A DNA stretch of 64,000 bases, from contig CM055111.1 of the NCBI GenBank assembly GCA_029204225.1, positions 47,915,594 through 47,979,593 on the forward strand, written 5' to 3'. This DNA comes from Diphasiastrum complanatum. Lineage: Eukaryota; Streptophyta; Lycopodiopsida; Lycopodiales; Lycopodiaceae. Position 1 is the first letter of the stretch. Every line of letters begins with the position of its first letter. The notes under the pieces were generated by a model. It was not told the origin of the DNA and ran no database searches. It saw only the letters and a list, made by a program, of their open reading frames with translations. Below are positions 37,301-47,762 of the stretch, piece after piece. The translations under genes were made by a program, and so were the position numbers.

Positions 37301-37379
37301 GTCGGTGCTTCTAGAGACCTAGGATGGGGGACGCGCCAAACAACTTCCGTCCTCGTGGGGGGTTGGACCCTTAAACATA
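34337..37379 (+). repeat. long direct repeat, copy 2
   Basis: This matches 28311-31409 but lacks about 120 bases near its start (after GATATTTTC) and lacks the (GA)n run. It carries its own 40-bp tandem duplication at about 36417-36499 (TTTCCACATAAGSTATARTT twice). Confidence 0.6.
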
Positions 37380-37842
37380 ATGGATGAGAATCAGTTCCAC
37401 CCTACATTAGGGGATGTCTGTCCATTAATCCGAGAAGGAGCCATACACTACTATGTCTATACCCCGGCACTCCACCCTCACCTACGGGCGGGAGATACTA
37501 TATTTAGAGTACAACATTGCGGGGGTTATAATAACTTCGAAACCTATGAGCTCAATATTGATGGGTTCTGGCATCTGACTTACGCCGTTTCCACCGATTA
37601 CACGAAACCCACGCAGCCTTTCATACCATTTGGATCGCCAGCGCAGTCACCCGAACCAACTGGCAGTACTAACAGACCCCCATAATTAGATCCACTAGAA
37701 ACAAAGAGAGATGAAACCAGTAGCAATGACCCCTCTATAGACTTCTATATAGAGGGATGGACAATCTAGAGGACGAGCAGTCTAGGCATCAAGACTGATA
37801 GGACTGAGATTGCAATTACACCTCCCTACAGTCGTGCCTCTT
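37380..37842 (+). pseudogene. gag-like frame, truncated second copy
   Basis: This copy starts MDENQFHPTLGDVCPLIREG and is 97% identical in protein to the start of the 31410 frame. It has the same stop at codon 102 (37683). The match ends abruptly at 37842, mid-frame, where an unrelated GC-rich segment begins. That shared stop means it predates the duplication. Confidence 0.6.
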
Positions 37843-38003
37843 GGGGCCTGGAAAACCCCCATCGACTGGGGAGCACGGGGTGATTTAGACGGCCCTCGGG
37901 ATTGGAAGCGACATCCCTCAATCACTTGCGTAAGGTTAGTGTGGGCCCTTCCCCTGTAGGGCAACCTGGCGAGACCAAACCCCCCGTCGGGAATTTTCTC
38001 CTA
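37843..38003. other. GC-rich junction segment
   Basis: About 160 bases rich in CCCC and GGGG words separate the truncated gag-like copy from the Copia fragment. Nothing was recognised. Confidence 0.3.
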
Positions 38004-38990
38004 TCAACTCACATTAAGTGTTCTTGGTAATGGATGGAATGAACAAAACATCTTCCAAATGTTCCTATTTGTAGAGAGAAAAATAAGAATTGTGCCAATC
38101 CCTTTGATTGCACACTCATCATCATTGGCAATATAGATCACCCTCTTGTCATCTCCATATGCCAACAAAGAAGTGAAGTACTCTATAGTCATGTGCGAAC
38201 TTGCTCCACTATCAATCCACCATGGATCTAGATCTCCATCATTAGCAAGCATACATGAAGACATCACAAAAGCATCCTCATTTTGAACATCCAAACCATC
38301 CTCATCAAGAGTTAGATTACCTTGCTTGTCTCCTTGATCTTTTTTTTTTTTGTAGCACTCACTTGCAAAGTGTCCTTTGATGCCACAATAGAAGCACTTG
38401 AGCTTTGACCTATCTTTCTTTTTTTCATTTGAACTCCCCTTGATCTTGCCCTTTAGACCACTTGCTTTTGCATCTTCCCTTGAATTTGCCCTTGATGAAC
38501 ATAGCCTCTTCTCCAACTTGAGATGTTTGTGAAGATCCACCTCTTGCTTGAAGCCTATATTCTTCATTGATCAAGATCTCTTGAAGATCAATCAAACTTG
38601 GAAAAGTTCTTTGAATGGAAAGACGTTGTACAATGTTAGCATGAGCATCCAACAAACCATTAATAATAAGTTGAACAAGCTCTCTTTCCTTAATGCTCTC
38701 ATCAATGCAAGCCAACTCATCATTCAAAGATTTTACTCTCAAAACCAAAGTATTCGGACTTTCTTCACTCTTTTGCAAACATTGAAAGATTTGTCTTCTT
38801 AGAATCAACACTCTAGAAGTAGACTTGGATTCATAACGCTTCTTTAAAGAATCCCAAACATCCTTTGATGAAGTACTCTTACCAACTTCCTTGAGAAGTT
38901 CATTGGTAACATTCATCTTGATCATATGTAGAGCTCTTTTAGCTCTCTTGTCATACCTCACTTGGTCTTGCATTCTACACAGACCATCAA
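38004..38990 (-). pseudogene. Copia family-B gag-protease fragment
   Basis: Minus-strand text begins RYDKRAKRALHMIKMNVTNE and runs through LKKRYESKSTSRVLILRRQI and LVQLIINGLLDAHANIVQRL. A frameshift at about 38430-38560 follows. The zinc knuckle CFYCGIKGHFASEC and protease WWIDSGASSHMT come next, and the frame breaks off at about 38004. The gag resembles the N-terminal gag at 63639-63887. It lies inside Gypsy sequence, so it is a later or recombined insertion; no LTRs flank it. Confidence 0.85.
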
Positions 38991-39009
38991 GCCCTTCTAT
39001 ATATCGTTA

Positions 39010-40501
39010 ATAAATCTTGTAAAATGGGACGCATAGCTCGATGGTTGTTGATTTTAGAGGAATTCAATTTTCGCGTAGTCGTTCGGAAAGGGACCCAACA
39101 TTTCATGGCGGACCACCTTTCCCGACTACCAAGTGCTGAAAAAGCAACTGCACCAGTCAACGATGATCTCCCTTATGCATGCCTTTTTCGGATTGATGCT
39201 ACACCCTTATGGGCTGAGGAGATCACTTAGTTTCTAACAACAGGTAGGCTCAAAGAAGGCCCAAGTACGGCGGCAAAAAGAAATTTTTTACTAAAAGTAG
39301 TGCCCTTTCAGTTAATTGCGGGACAACTTTACAAAAGGGGCATTGACGGTATCATTTGTCGATGTGCTTATGGATCTCAAATACAACCTATCATATCTTA
39401 GACTCATGAGGGCATTGGAGGTGGCCACTATTCTGCTGAAGCCACAATGAAGATTATCCTTCGAGCAGGATTGTGGTGGCCATCTTTGTTTAAGGACACG
39501 TTTGCTATCATTAAAGCGTGTGATGTCTGTCAACGAGCAAAGAGAAATACCAAAGCAGACTTCACACCACTGACTCCCATTATAGAAGGCGAAGCCTTCC
39601 ATAAATGGGAAATTGACTTTGTTGGACCAATCAGTTCAGTCGCAAAACATACGCAAGCTCGTTACATCCTCATAGCCACCGAATACGCCACTAAGTGAGT
39701 TGAGGCTCGAGCAACAAAGGACGCCAACGCAAAGACAGTCGCGCGTTTTCTTTAGAAAAACATTAGTACACGTTCTGGCTATCCCATAGAGCTAGTTAGT
39801 GATCACGGCATGCATTTTTTAAATGCTGTTGTTGATAACCTCCTATGCCATTACCTTGTCGTTCACAGAAAAAGTCTACCGTACTACCCTAGATGTAATG
39901 GCTAGGCTGAATCAACTAACAAGACGTTATGTAACATTTTGACCAAGATAGTTGAAACTAGTCACTCTGATTGGGAAACAAAACTTTTCTCAGCTGTCTG
40001 GGCTTACCGCACCACCCCGAAGAAAGCCACTGGGTGGGTTACCCCTTTCCACTTTTAGTATATGGTCAAGAGGCGGTAATGCCCGTAGAATTCTTAGTAC
40101 CTTCGCTAAGAGTCATGGAAGCTTTTTCAACAGATCTCTGTGAAAAAGCTGCAATCGAACAACAAGTCAAAACCAGACTATTTACGTTAGCCCAGTTATG
40201 CGAGACACAACTTATATCTTACCACGCACAACTGGTTAACAAATGACGCCAAAAGGCCTGGCATGACTGTCACCTACGCAATAAAGATCTACACTTAGGT
40301 GACCAGGTGCTTCTTTATACATCAAAGAAGCACCCTGACAAATTGAAATTCAGAAGTGAGGGGTCGTATGTTATTAGTAAAATCTTTCCTAATGGTGCAG
40401 TCCAGTTACAAACACTTGACGGGATACTCCTAGACACTGTCGTAAACGGTGGTCGTCTACGACGGTATTACGAAGAGTTGTTCTTTGTTGACCCAATTTA
40501 A
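39010..40501 (+). pseudogene. second Ty3/Gypsy RNase H-integrase remnant
   Basis: The sequence begins in the RNase H end (MGRIARWLLILEEFNFRVVV, QHFMADHLSRLPS). It continues through the integrase zinc-binding region (THEGIGGGHYS, CDVCQRAK), core (IDFVGP, SDHGMHF, NGxAESTNK) and C-terminal domain (GDQVLLYTSKKHPDKLKFRS, LQTLDG). It ends FFVDPI at TAA 40499. At least six in-frame stops and two frame changes interrupt it. It is only moderately similar to the integrase at 26-28 kb and is not followed by the TGTTAGCC repeat, so it is a different subfamily. Confidence 0.85.
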
Positions 40502-40920
40502 CATCTTTTCTCTCGTATATATTCTACATTTTATTTTTATTTTTTGTGTTATTTTTTATTCATTCTATTACTTTTTATTTTATTTCCTTGTTTGTAATTC
40601 TCGTTTTGCATGCCTGTTGTTCACCTCATTCCTTGTTTATACTTCATACCATTTCTTATGTACTATCTATGCATTTTCTTTTTTCTGTACATACTCATGG
40701 GTCATGGATGTTCTAGATCAACAAATGATAGGCTACACCATAGGAAGTGATTCTCACACTTTAGCCACCTCATCTTCGTCTGACTGGTATCTCAGGCATA
40801 CAAACATTCCTGGAGATACACCTTCTTCGTAAGAGCTTCTACTCTGAGCCACAGTCATGTTTTCCCTTGAAGTTCTTCACTTGCAGAAAATAGATCAATT
40901 CCTTCATATTGGAATTTTGT
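40502..40920. other. pyrimidine-rich 3' flank
   Basis: T-rich sequence follows the integrase stop. It has one 127-codon hydrophobic open frame (40449-40832) that I judge to be a composition artefact. Confidence 0.35.
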
Positions 40921-41120
40921 CAAATCTCAACCGACTGGATCCGTTCAAATCTCAACCGACGGGATTCGTTCAAATCTCAACGGATGGGATCTGCTCAAAT
41001 CTCAACCGATGGGATCCGTTCAAATCTCAACCGACGGGATCTGTTCAAATCTCAACCGACGAGATTCGCTCAAATCTCAACCGACGGGATCCGCCCGAAT
41101 CTCAACTGATGGATTTTCAT
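40921..41120 (+). repeat. 25-bp minisatellite, eight units
   Basis: Eight head-to-tail units of 25 bp occur, of the form CAAATCTCAACCGACGGGAT plus five variable bases. They start at 40921, 40946, 40971 and so on to 41096. A degenerate ninth follows. Because 25 is not a multiple of 3, all plus-strand frames are open and read the same 25-residue pattern. Confidence 0.95.
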
Positions 41121-41809
41121 CAAATCTTGACACTTCTCATTCAAAATCCAACGAACAGACACGTCCCATCGCGCCCGAACCTAGCCGACGACGACCATAA
41201 ATGCCATCACTTCAACGCCATTCACACTTCAGCAAAGTGCGAACTCTGGAGCTCTCTGATGACAATCTGTTGGTGAGTTTCTGGCTCTCCTACACGATCT
41301 TGGCGCTCTCTCGTCCGGTGCATCAGTCATTGCTTCCACACCATCTCCACCCAATATCAGCCATCCTAGTGTGTTTCCCATTGAGAGTGCCATCACAAAC
41401 CATCTCCAAACCTTATATTGCCAGTGGAGAACAAAGCATTTGAAACATTTCGCACGCTGAGGGGTAGTGTCATGCAAGCCTTCAACACACTTCCGTTACA
41501 CTATTGAGTATCACCTTTTAATCTTACACACTTTTCTTTCATCCTGTCCAAACACCCGTTTTCACCGAAAGCTACTTTCTTTACATCTCCCAATATCTTC
41601 ATCCCTTTCGCTTAGTCACAAACATATATCAACATCTTCTTTTTCGGAACTTCTACTTTCCATTGTTCACACCATACTTCATTTTCCACACATCCTCCAT
41701 ACCCTTCTATCCACAACGCCTCCACTTTCACACACCTTCCTTCCCAACCTCAGTTCCTCACAGTCCATTCCTTTCCCGCCATCACTCCCTTCAGCCAGCC
41801 TTTCCATTA
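41121..41809. other. no gene seen between the minisatellites
   Basis: C- and T-rich sequence with overlapping short open frames. Nothing was recognised. Confidence 0.3.
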
Positions 41810-42010
41810 CATCTCAACCGACACATTTCCATTACATCTCAGCCGACGCCTTTCTATTACATCTCAGCTGACGCCCTCCCCTCCCATCTCAGCCGACGCC
41901 CTCCGCTCCCATCTGAACCGACGCCCTCCGCTCCCATCTCAGCCAACACCCTCCGATCAAATCTCAACCAACGCCTGTTAACCCTGTCTGAAATCTCAAC
42001 TGACACCATT
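41810..42010 (+). repeat. second 25-bp minisatellite, seven to eight units
   Basis: Units of 25 bp such as CATCTCAGCCGACGCCCTCC start at 41810, 41835, 41860, 41885, 41910, 41935 and 41960. The half CATCTCAACCGAC is shared with the array 700 bp upstream, while the other half differs. The period is the same. Confidence 0.92.
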
Positions 42011-42042
42011 TTTTCTAGATTCTTCTTTCCCAGTTTTTCATC

Positions 42043-43828
42043 ATGTCTACCAACCCTGCCTCTAGTTTTGATGATCCTGATGCCAATAAGCTCGACATCC
42101 AATTGTCCAAATTGGATATTACTGAAATGCAACACTGGTACCAATAAGCAGCGTCCTTATTTCAAGCCATTGAGTTTCAGATGCCAGTCTTGATGAGGTA
42201 TCAAAGCCTGTACCTCGTGCATATGATATCTGCCAACTACAATGCTTCAGCAAGGTTGTGCCAGCTAATAGTTCCTCCTGTGAGGAACTATGTTTACAAC
42301 ATATCATTTGCATCGGCTGACTTGCAACCTTTTGGGTTACCAGGAGGACCCAATGCTGTCACCAGAACACTTAAAAAGATCAAGCAGACAGTATATTTTA
42401 AATTCATTGACCCATCCATGGCCAAGTGAGAAAACAAGGATGGGTATTGAGTCGAAGCAATCAATGACTCACAACTACAAGCGACATGTGTGTACTTGAC
42501 AAAGTGCACACAATGACCAAGAACCAAGTTGCAGAGTGTACCCATGTCCATGTTTCACATGATGGCAGATTCACGACTGCATTTTCAGAATCTCTATGAT
42601 TGGGCACAGTTTGTTTTGAACTGCCTTCATGAGTGCATTAAGAACAAGTAGCCAATAACAATACTCAGATATCTCTTGACAGATATCACCCTCCACCAAG
42701 TCTAGAACGGGCCAAAGCTTCAACACCACTTGCAGCTTGCGAACAAGGCATGGGACATTCCCATCGAGCAAAAAAAGTCCAAGCGTGCACGATCACGAGC
42801 TACCTCCCTATCAGGATCCCAAGATAAACGAGTCCACACCAGTATTCTCCCTCTGGTACAGAAGCAAGATCAACAAATCACTGCAACCTCCGAAGCTCAA
42901 GAGGCCGATACCTCCAAGGCCCAGTTGCCAAACACATGACAACAAATGATGCAAAAGTAGCTTCAAGTTGGGAGCACCTCACCAGTGGGATCAGTTTCAG
43001 ATGGTTCTGCCTCAGATGATGGAAGCTCATCCATGTCATCACAACAACACTCATCACCCTCACATGTCATCAACGGGGGTGATGGAGCAACTACCTCCAC
43101 ACCGGCACCTGACACAACAGTATCTCAAGTCACAGGTCAGCCAGATAGAGTCACCACTCCACCCACACTGATTACTACACCAACGCCACCAACATCAGCA
43201 CCGACACAAGTTTTGGGGAGGGGACGAGTGGGGATATCTAGTCCCTAGGACACAGAGGCGGCTCAACAACCACACGACCAACAACCACAGGCCCAACAAG
43301 TCCACACATTGGACACATTGCAATATTTTGATGCCGCGGACTTGATGAAAATAAACGACGACGAGACAGAAAAGGGGAAGCAGCCAAGAAGAAGTATGAC
43401 CCCTCCACTAACCACCACCACTACAACAGTTACTAACATCATCCCTCCACTTCCTCCACCTCCACCTCCACCTCCATTTTCAGCTCTAACACAACGGTTA
43501 TTTTTTGGTTTAGCCTCACCATCCCACACTCCAGATCAGTACCCAACCCAAAGATTGTTTCTGGGATCGAGGCTTGGATCCCATCAAGATCAACCTGAAT
43601 GTAGCTCTCCAGTCGAAAGAAGACCATGAGATGATGGCCAAGCTATACTACAGAGCGGCTTTCATGTCATCATGCTATGTGACCATGGTGGAGGACTGGC
43701 AAGAAATGGGCTTTGTTGAAAAGGTAAGAGAATACCTGGGGCCCCTCAATTTTGGAAGTAAGCTCCGCTTCCAAGTTTTTGAAGCCCTGGGGCGAAAGAT
43801 GAGTGAGAGAAAGCAAACAGCACGATGA
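42043..43828 (+). pseudogene. decayed ~590-codon reading frame, unidentified
   Basis: From ATG 42043 (MSTNPASSFDDPDANKLDIQ) a single plus frame can be followed to about 43560 with roughly nine stop codons but no frame loss. A one-base shift then leads into KINLNVALQSKEDHEMMAKL and MVEDWQEMGFVEKVREYLGP, stopping at 43826. The N-terminal third is folded-looking (MRYQSLYLVHMISANYNASA, DWAQFVLNCLHECI). The middle is Ser/Gln/Pro/Thr-rich with a run of eight prolines. Most stops are TAG or TGA in contexts that would be CAG or CGA before a C-to-T change. No family was recognised. It may be an accessory frame of the Gypsy element upstream or an independent transposon gene. Confidence 0.4.
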
Positions 43829-44009
43829 CGAGGCGAGCAGGACTCGCAAAAAGCTCTCAACAGGGCTGGAATGTAGCGGCCAATTGAGAGACTTCCAATT
43901 TTGAAGAATAAGTTTTGCAGATAATAAGCTCCTGGTTTTACGGAAGCGAATGAAGATCCACGCTTTTCCAAGTGCCAAGCGAAAAGACATTACTGGTGTT
44001 GTAGTGGGT

Positions 44010-44044
44010 CATTAGAGGAGTTCTCAATATCAAAAAGACCCTTT
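44010..44044 (+). repeat. left 35-bp inverted repeat
   Basis: This matches the complement of 51260-51294 at 34 of 35 positions. Sequence just inside differs between the two ends. Confidence 0.85.
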
Positions 44045-44477
44045 GTATAGATATTTTTATTTTTTATTTTTTTCAGTTTCGACCGTCACCAGGTCCAATC
44101 AAAATGCACAGATTTGAAATCTACGTAACGTAGTTCAAATTGACTAAAAAATAAAAATGCAATATAGCGAAATTTAAAATTTTGTCCGGGCAACATGTAC
44201 GTATCCCATTGGTTTCTTTTTCCTGCTCGACACATGCTAATATGCCCGACGTCAATATCTCAAGTTAAATTTACTTTACTATGCTAGTTAGTATAATGAA
44301 ATTTTCTAACTATACTAGTTACGGTTATAGAAATAAAGTATGTACAGTTACATAAAATATGGTATACGCAGTAATTGTGACTATGTTGGCATTCACATTA
44401 GATTAAATGTGATACGAAAAATTAAAACCAAGTAACATATCAGAGAGATTTTTGGCGCCCAAGCTTTGAAAATAGCA
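44045..44477. other. left subterminal region
   Basis: AT-rich and non-coding, with small palindromic words (TACGTAACGTA near 44125; CTAGTTAGTATA and ACTATACTAGTTA near 44285-44325). GTGACTAT here (about 44378) is shared with the right subterminal region (about 51136). Confidence 0.4.
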
Positions 44478-45852
44478 ATGGTGAGGAGACCCAGATCTAC
44501 AATCGATTATGTGATTCTTTACAATGAGAAAGATGAAGCTGATAACTAGAAGCCAACAAAATATACGAAGAACTCATGGGTATTGCTGCATCCATCATCA
44601 AAAGGCAATTTTCGACAAAAGAAAAGAGCAAAAATGACTTACAAATCTTATTGGAAAGCAAAAATTTTGGGATTTAAGACTACCCTGGGAGGTTAATCGA
44701 TATCCGAAGTCTTAGTGCAACATGTATATATGCATTCAGAAATCAAAGTACATGATATCAATCCTCATGATCATAAAAAATGTAATTGTAAGTATATCAA
44801 AACATATGCACTCTACAGCAATCATAGGTGATTTCCTTTATTGATGCTCTTCAGATTATGATTTAAATGCTTCAACATTGTTTTTTTTTTTTTCGGATTT
44901 ATATCCATTATGCATAAGTGAATGGGAGCCCGCACAATCACTTGCAGGAATATTAGACATGATTCACTCTGATGTTGGAAAGCTACAATACAGAGGAAGA
45001 AGTCCAAAGGAACTTGCAGATTGTGGTATCTATTTTTATGAATCTTTATATACGCCACAAACAGATGGAGGTTTTGGCAAGCTCGAAGCAATTCCATTGC
45101 CTAGTTTTCAAAGTGATGAGTGGCCTACTCCTGACAACATTGTTTCTGAATCCTTGAGATGCAAGCTACTCATTGATATTAAAAATGCTATGAAGATAAG
45201 CACAAGCTCAAAAATTGTTCACCTAAGTTGGTTTATCTCATTGCATACATTTGTTGATTTTTTCTCGAGTGCTAGTGTTTGTAGGACACCAACTTTATTT
45301 GTTTGCAAGGATTTATCAGATGAGACTTTGTCAGATCTCATGGATCAAGGCTGGGATAGTAAAACAAATAATGGCATAGAATTCAGGATTAAAAAGTACT
45401 CAATGATCTTTCAATATTATATCGAAAAGCAAATGCTCAGTCTCACATTTAGCTACCAGAGATACAAGAAAATTGAAGGTACATGGCTACCACTGGATTA
45501 AGACTTTGAACTAAATGGTCACACAAACTGAATGGAGATAAGCATTATCTACAATGAGGAATATTTGACTATGGTTGAGGTGGAAGAGCACTAAAAGCTT
45601 GATTTTATCAGAACAGAGCTGATGCTATTACAAACCAATCTACCAACATATTTCAGATTTATCATCAACGGAAGACTCGTAAGTACTTTATGTTTATTGC
45701 CATTTCAAAATAGAACAAAATAATAGAAAATGTCATCATTTACAATTACACATTCACTAATATTTGCCATGTCATAGATGCGAAAAAGACAGGAGCTGAT
45801 AACGTGCTGCAAAGATCTACCTACAACAATCACCATTGTGGGAGAACAATAG
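44478..45852 (+). pseudogene. gene A of the candidate element, unknown protein
   Basis: Three exons can be proposed: 44478-44691, 44948-45678 and 45778-45852. Junction phases agree (phase 1, then phase 0) and the last donor is a strong CTC|GTAAGTA. The basic N-terminus (MVRRPRSTIDYVILYNEKDE, RQKKRAK) leads to a folded-looking middle (GILDMIHSDVGKLQYRGRSP, DDFFSSASVCRT-like region, FRIKKYSMIFQYYIEKQ). The end is YFRFIINGRL then MRKRQELITCC. In-frame stops lie at 44547, 45499, 45529 and 45592, with no frameshift. Total length would be about 340 residues. I recognise no domain. Its placement next to the left inverted repeat and its orientation toward gene B are the only clues; a DNA-binding or transposition role is only a guess. 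Confidence 0.5.
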
Positions 45853-46047
45853 TTTCAAATAAACTTTGGTAAAAATCTGTGTATACACCCTTTCATTCAA
45901 TAAATGAAAGCCCAAGTTGGGCATCTGTACATGTATTTTGTGCTCCCAAATTCATAAACTGGAGCAACATTTGATATATCAATGTATATTTTTCTATGAA
46001 GTCTATACATGTATTTTGGTTCTATGCTATCTATATTGTTTCTGATT
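45853..46047. other. A/B intergenic region
   Basis: About 195 bases lie between the convergent 3' ends of genes A and B. They should hold both polyadenylation regions; AATAAA-like words (TCAATAAATGAAAG near 45897) are present. Confidence 0.4.
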
Positions 46048-47762
46048 TTAATTTAGTACAACTACATCATCTTTTGTACCATCATCAATAACGGGAGGCT
46101 GAAGCCTTGCCCGAGCCAGTATACTCAGGATAATTTCTTGTCTAAATCTGTACACCTGGCTTGATGTGTACTCTGGAAGTGTAAACTGCAAAATAGAACA
46201 TTTATGCATTAGTAATGGCCAATAACATCACCAGAATAGAAAACTAATCATGATTCCAAAATAAGAATAAACAGAATTTATTACCTTAGAAATATCAACA
46301 TCTTGTTGAAGGATGAACCACTCAAAAAACAGCTTGGCATTGTACAATGTGTACCACCCACAGTTGAATGAATCATTTTGCTAGGGTGACTGCAAAATAA
46401 TTCAGCACACAAGAAATCAATTATGAAACAGAATGAATTAGATTGAAAATATTTCATTGGAATACTGATTTCAAAATGCTATTAAGAAAGAAGAGTTTAC
46501 CTCCAAGCTGACGATCTGCCAGTCCACGGAATGGGGAACGTCTGTAGGAATATATTTACTTAGATATGGAATGAATATATCTACATCCTTATGCGTATTT
46601 CTCGCCGAATTCATCTTGACACAAGAACATTTAGTAATATTATTTACAGATCTCTTAATAGAGATCAGGTTTAAACTCCAGTGGTCACTGCAAAATAAGA
46701 TTGAAAGTACTTTAGCGGCAATTCTGAGAACTATTTAAATTGAAAATGTCAATGTTAATGCATAAAACAAGAAGAAGCACTTAATATATCTTATTTGGTA
46801 TGATAAGGAATGACCAGATACTTTGTTGCTGGTGTGAATCCACTTGTCAGACACTGTGACAATGTGTCATTATTCTCCTTGAAGGCCTGGAGCCGAAAGT
46901 TACTCAGCACCAGCAACTCGTTTGATGAATCTCTTGCAATGTCAAATTGCAAGAGTGTCAGTCCGGAATCTATCACAGGATCAATGATAGAAGCCCATCT
47001 GTCTTTGAGATCCAGACAATCTAGAACTCTAAAATCAATACTAAAATCAAGTTCTTCTAGTCTAAAACAAAAAGGAGTACCAATTGTATCTATAGCATCC
47101 GATATGTCTTTCTCAAATTTAAGATAATCATGCGAATCTATATATGTATAGAAACTGGGAGGAGGAGGAGGAGGTGGAAGTGTAGTATCTACAGCAATAT
47201 TAGGAGTATCCAAAACAGAGGTAGCTATATTTACAGCATTATCTACAATGGATTCTGGGATAGGCTTCACTTTCTTAGGAGCATGCTTGGGGGCTGTCTG
47301 CTTCCTAGGACGCTTTGTAGGAAGATGAGTCCTATCTACAGGAGTTGGTCTAGGAGCAGCAGGCTGAGATACATGTAACCTATAGTACCTATCCCTCATT
47401 CTCATCAGAAGCTGAAAATCCTTGGGCATTATGGTAACCCTCTTGGTATGGATGGCAAGCAAAAAAGAATCCTAAAAAAAAAGGCTAATATAATCTTTAG
47501 CAGCCTCCTGAAGGCACTGAAGAGCACTCGGTGTGAATCTAACGTGCTATCCGAGATCATTTCTTGTTATGTTTCGGATAGCACAGTAGAATGGAGCTCT
47601 TGGGATCAACAGAGCTGTTGACCTCTGATACTTGCGTATCTCAGAGAGCCACCTGCTGCGGTTGCGCGTTCTAGGTCTAGCAGGGGGTGTGATGGCAACC
47701 GTAGGAGATGAGGATCAGCCAGGAGAGAAGAAGTCTCTCCTTGTCTGCTTTCTCCTATCCAT
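46048..47762 (-). pseudogene. gene B: CENH3-like histone fold fused to Ulp1/C48 protease
   Basis: Four exons: 47762-46795, 46687-46501, 46389-46285 and 46185-46048, about 465 codons. Codons 1-37 form a basic tail. Codons 38-128 are a histone H3 fold: LSEIRKYQRSTALLIPRAPF (alpha N to alpha 1), RFTPSALQCLQEAAKDY (alpha 2) and LAIHTKRVTIMPKDFQLL (alpha 3). The LLIP, DSFL and KDF residues and one extra residue in loop 1 are CENH3-like rather than canonical H3. A Pro/Lys linker with an NLS-like KRPRK (150-154) and seven prolines (196-202) follows. The Ulp1 core is YLVIPYHTNDHWSL (His 325), KMNSAR (Asn 349 where Asp is usual) and QNDSFNCGW (Gln 389, Cys 395). Nonsense codons sit at 16 (47717), 72 (47549), 97 (47474) and 388. 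The intron 1 donor reads ATAAGAT; introns 2 and 3 are intact GT-AG. A 223-codon uninterrupted stretch (47462-46791) spans from histone alpha 3 into the protease, so the fusion is real, not an assembly of neighbours. Ulp1 enzymes process or remove SUMO-like modifiers. Confidence 0.85.

Noticed and set aside
40449..40832. 127-codon hydrophobic open frame
   Set aside because: It begins within the Gypsy integrase and consists of T-rich low-complexity sequence.
40921..41120. CRISPR-like array
   Set aside because: Units are contiguous 25-bp repeats with no spacers, in a plant genome.
44001..44015. Target-site duplication around the 35-bp inverted repeats
   Set aside because: GTGGGT on the left and CCTGCA on the right do not match; a TA just inside both ends is too short to count.
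47471..47485. Frameshift or splice acceptor at the T-run in gene B
   Set aside because: Counting nine T keeps the frame exactly aligned to H3 on both sides; only one codon is a stop, and no matching donor exists.
47434..47762. Ordinary host histone H3 or CENH3 pseudogene
   Set aside because: The frame continues without a stop from the histone alpha-3 helix through the linker into Ulp1, which an isolated host pseudogene would not do.
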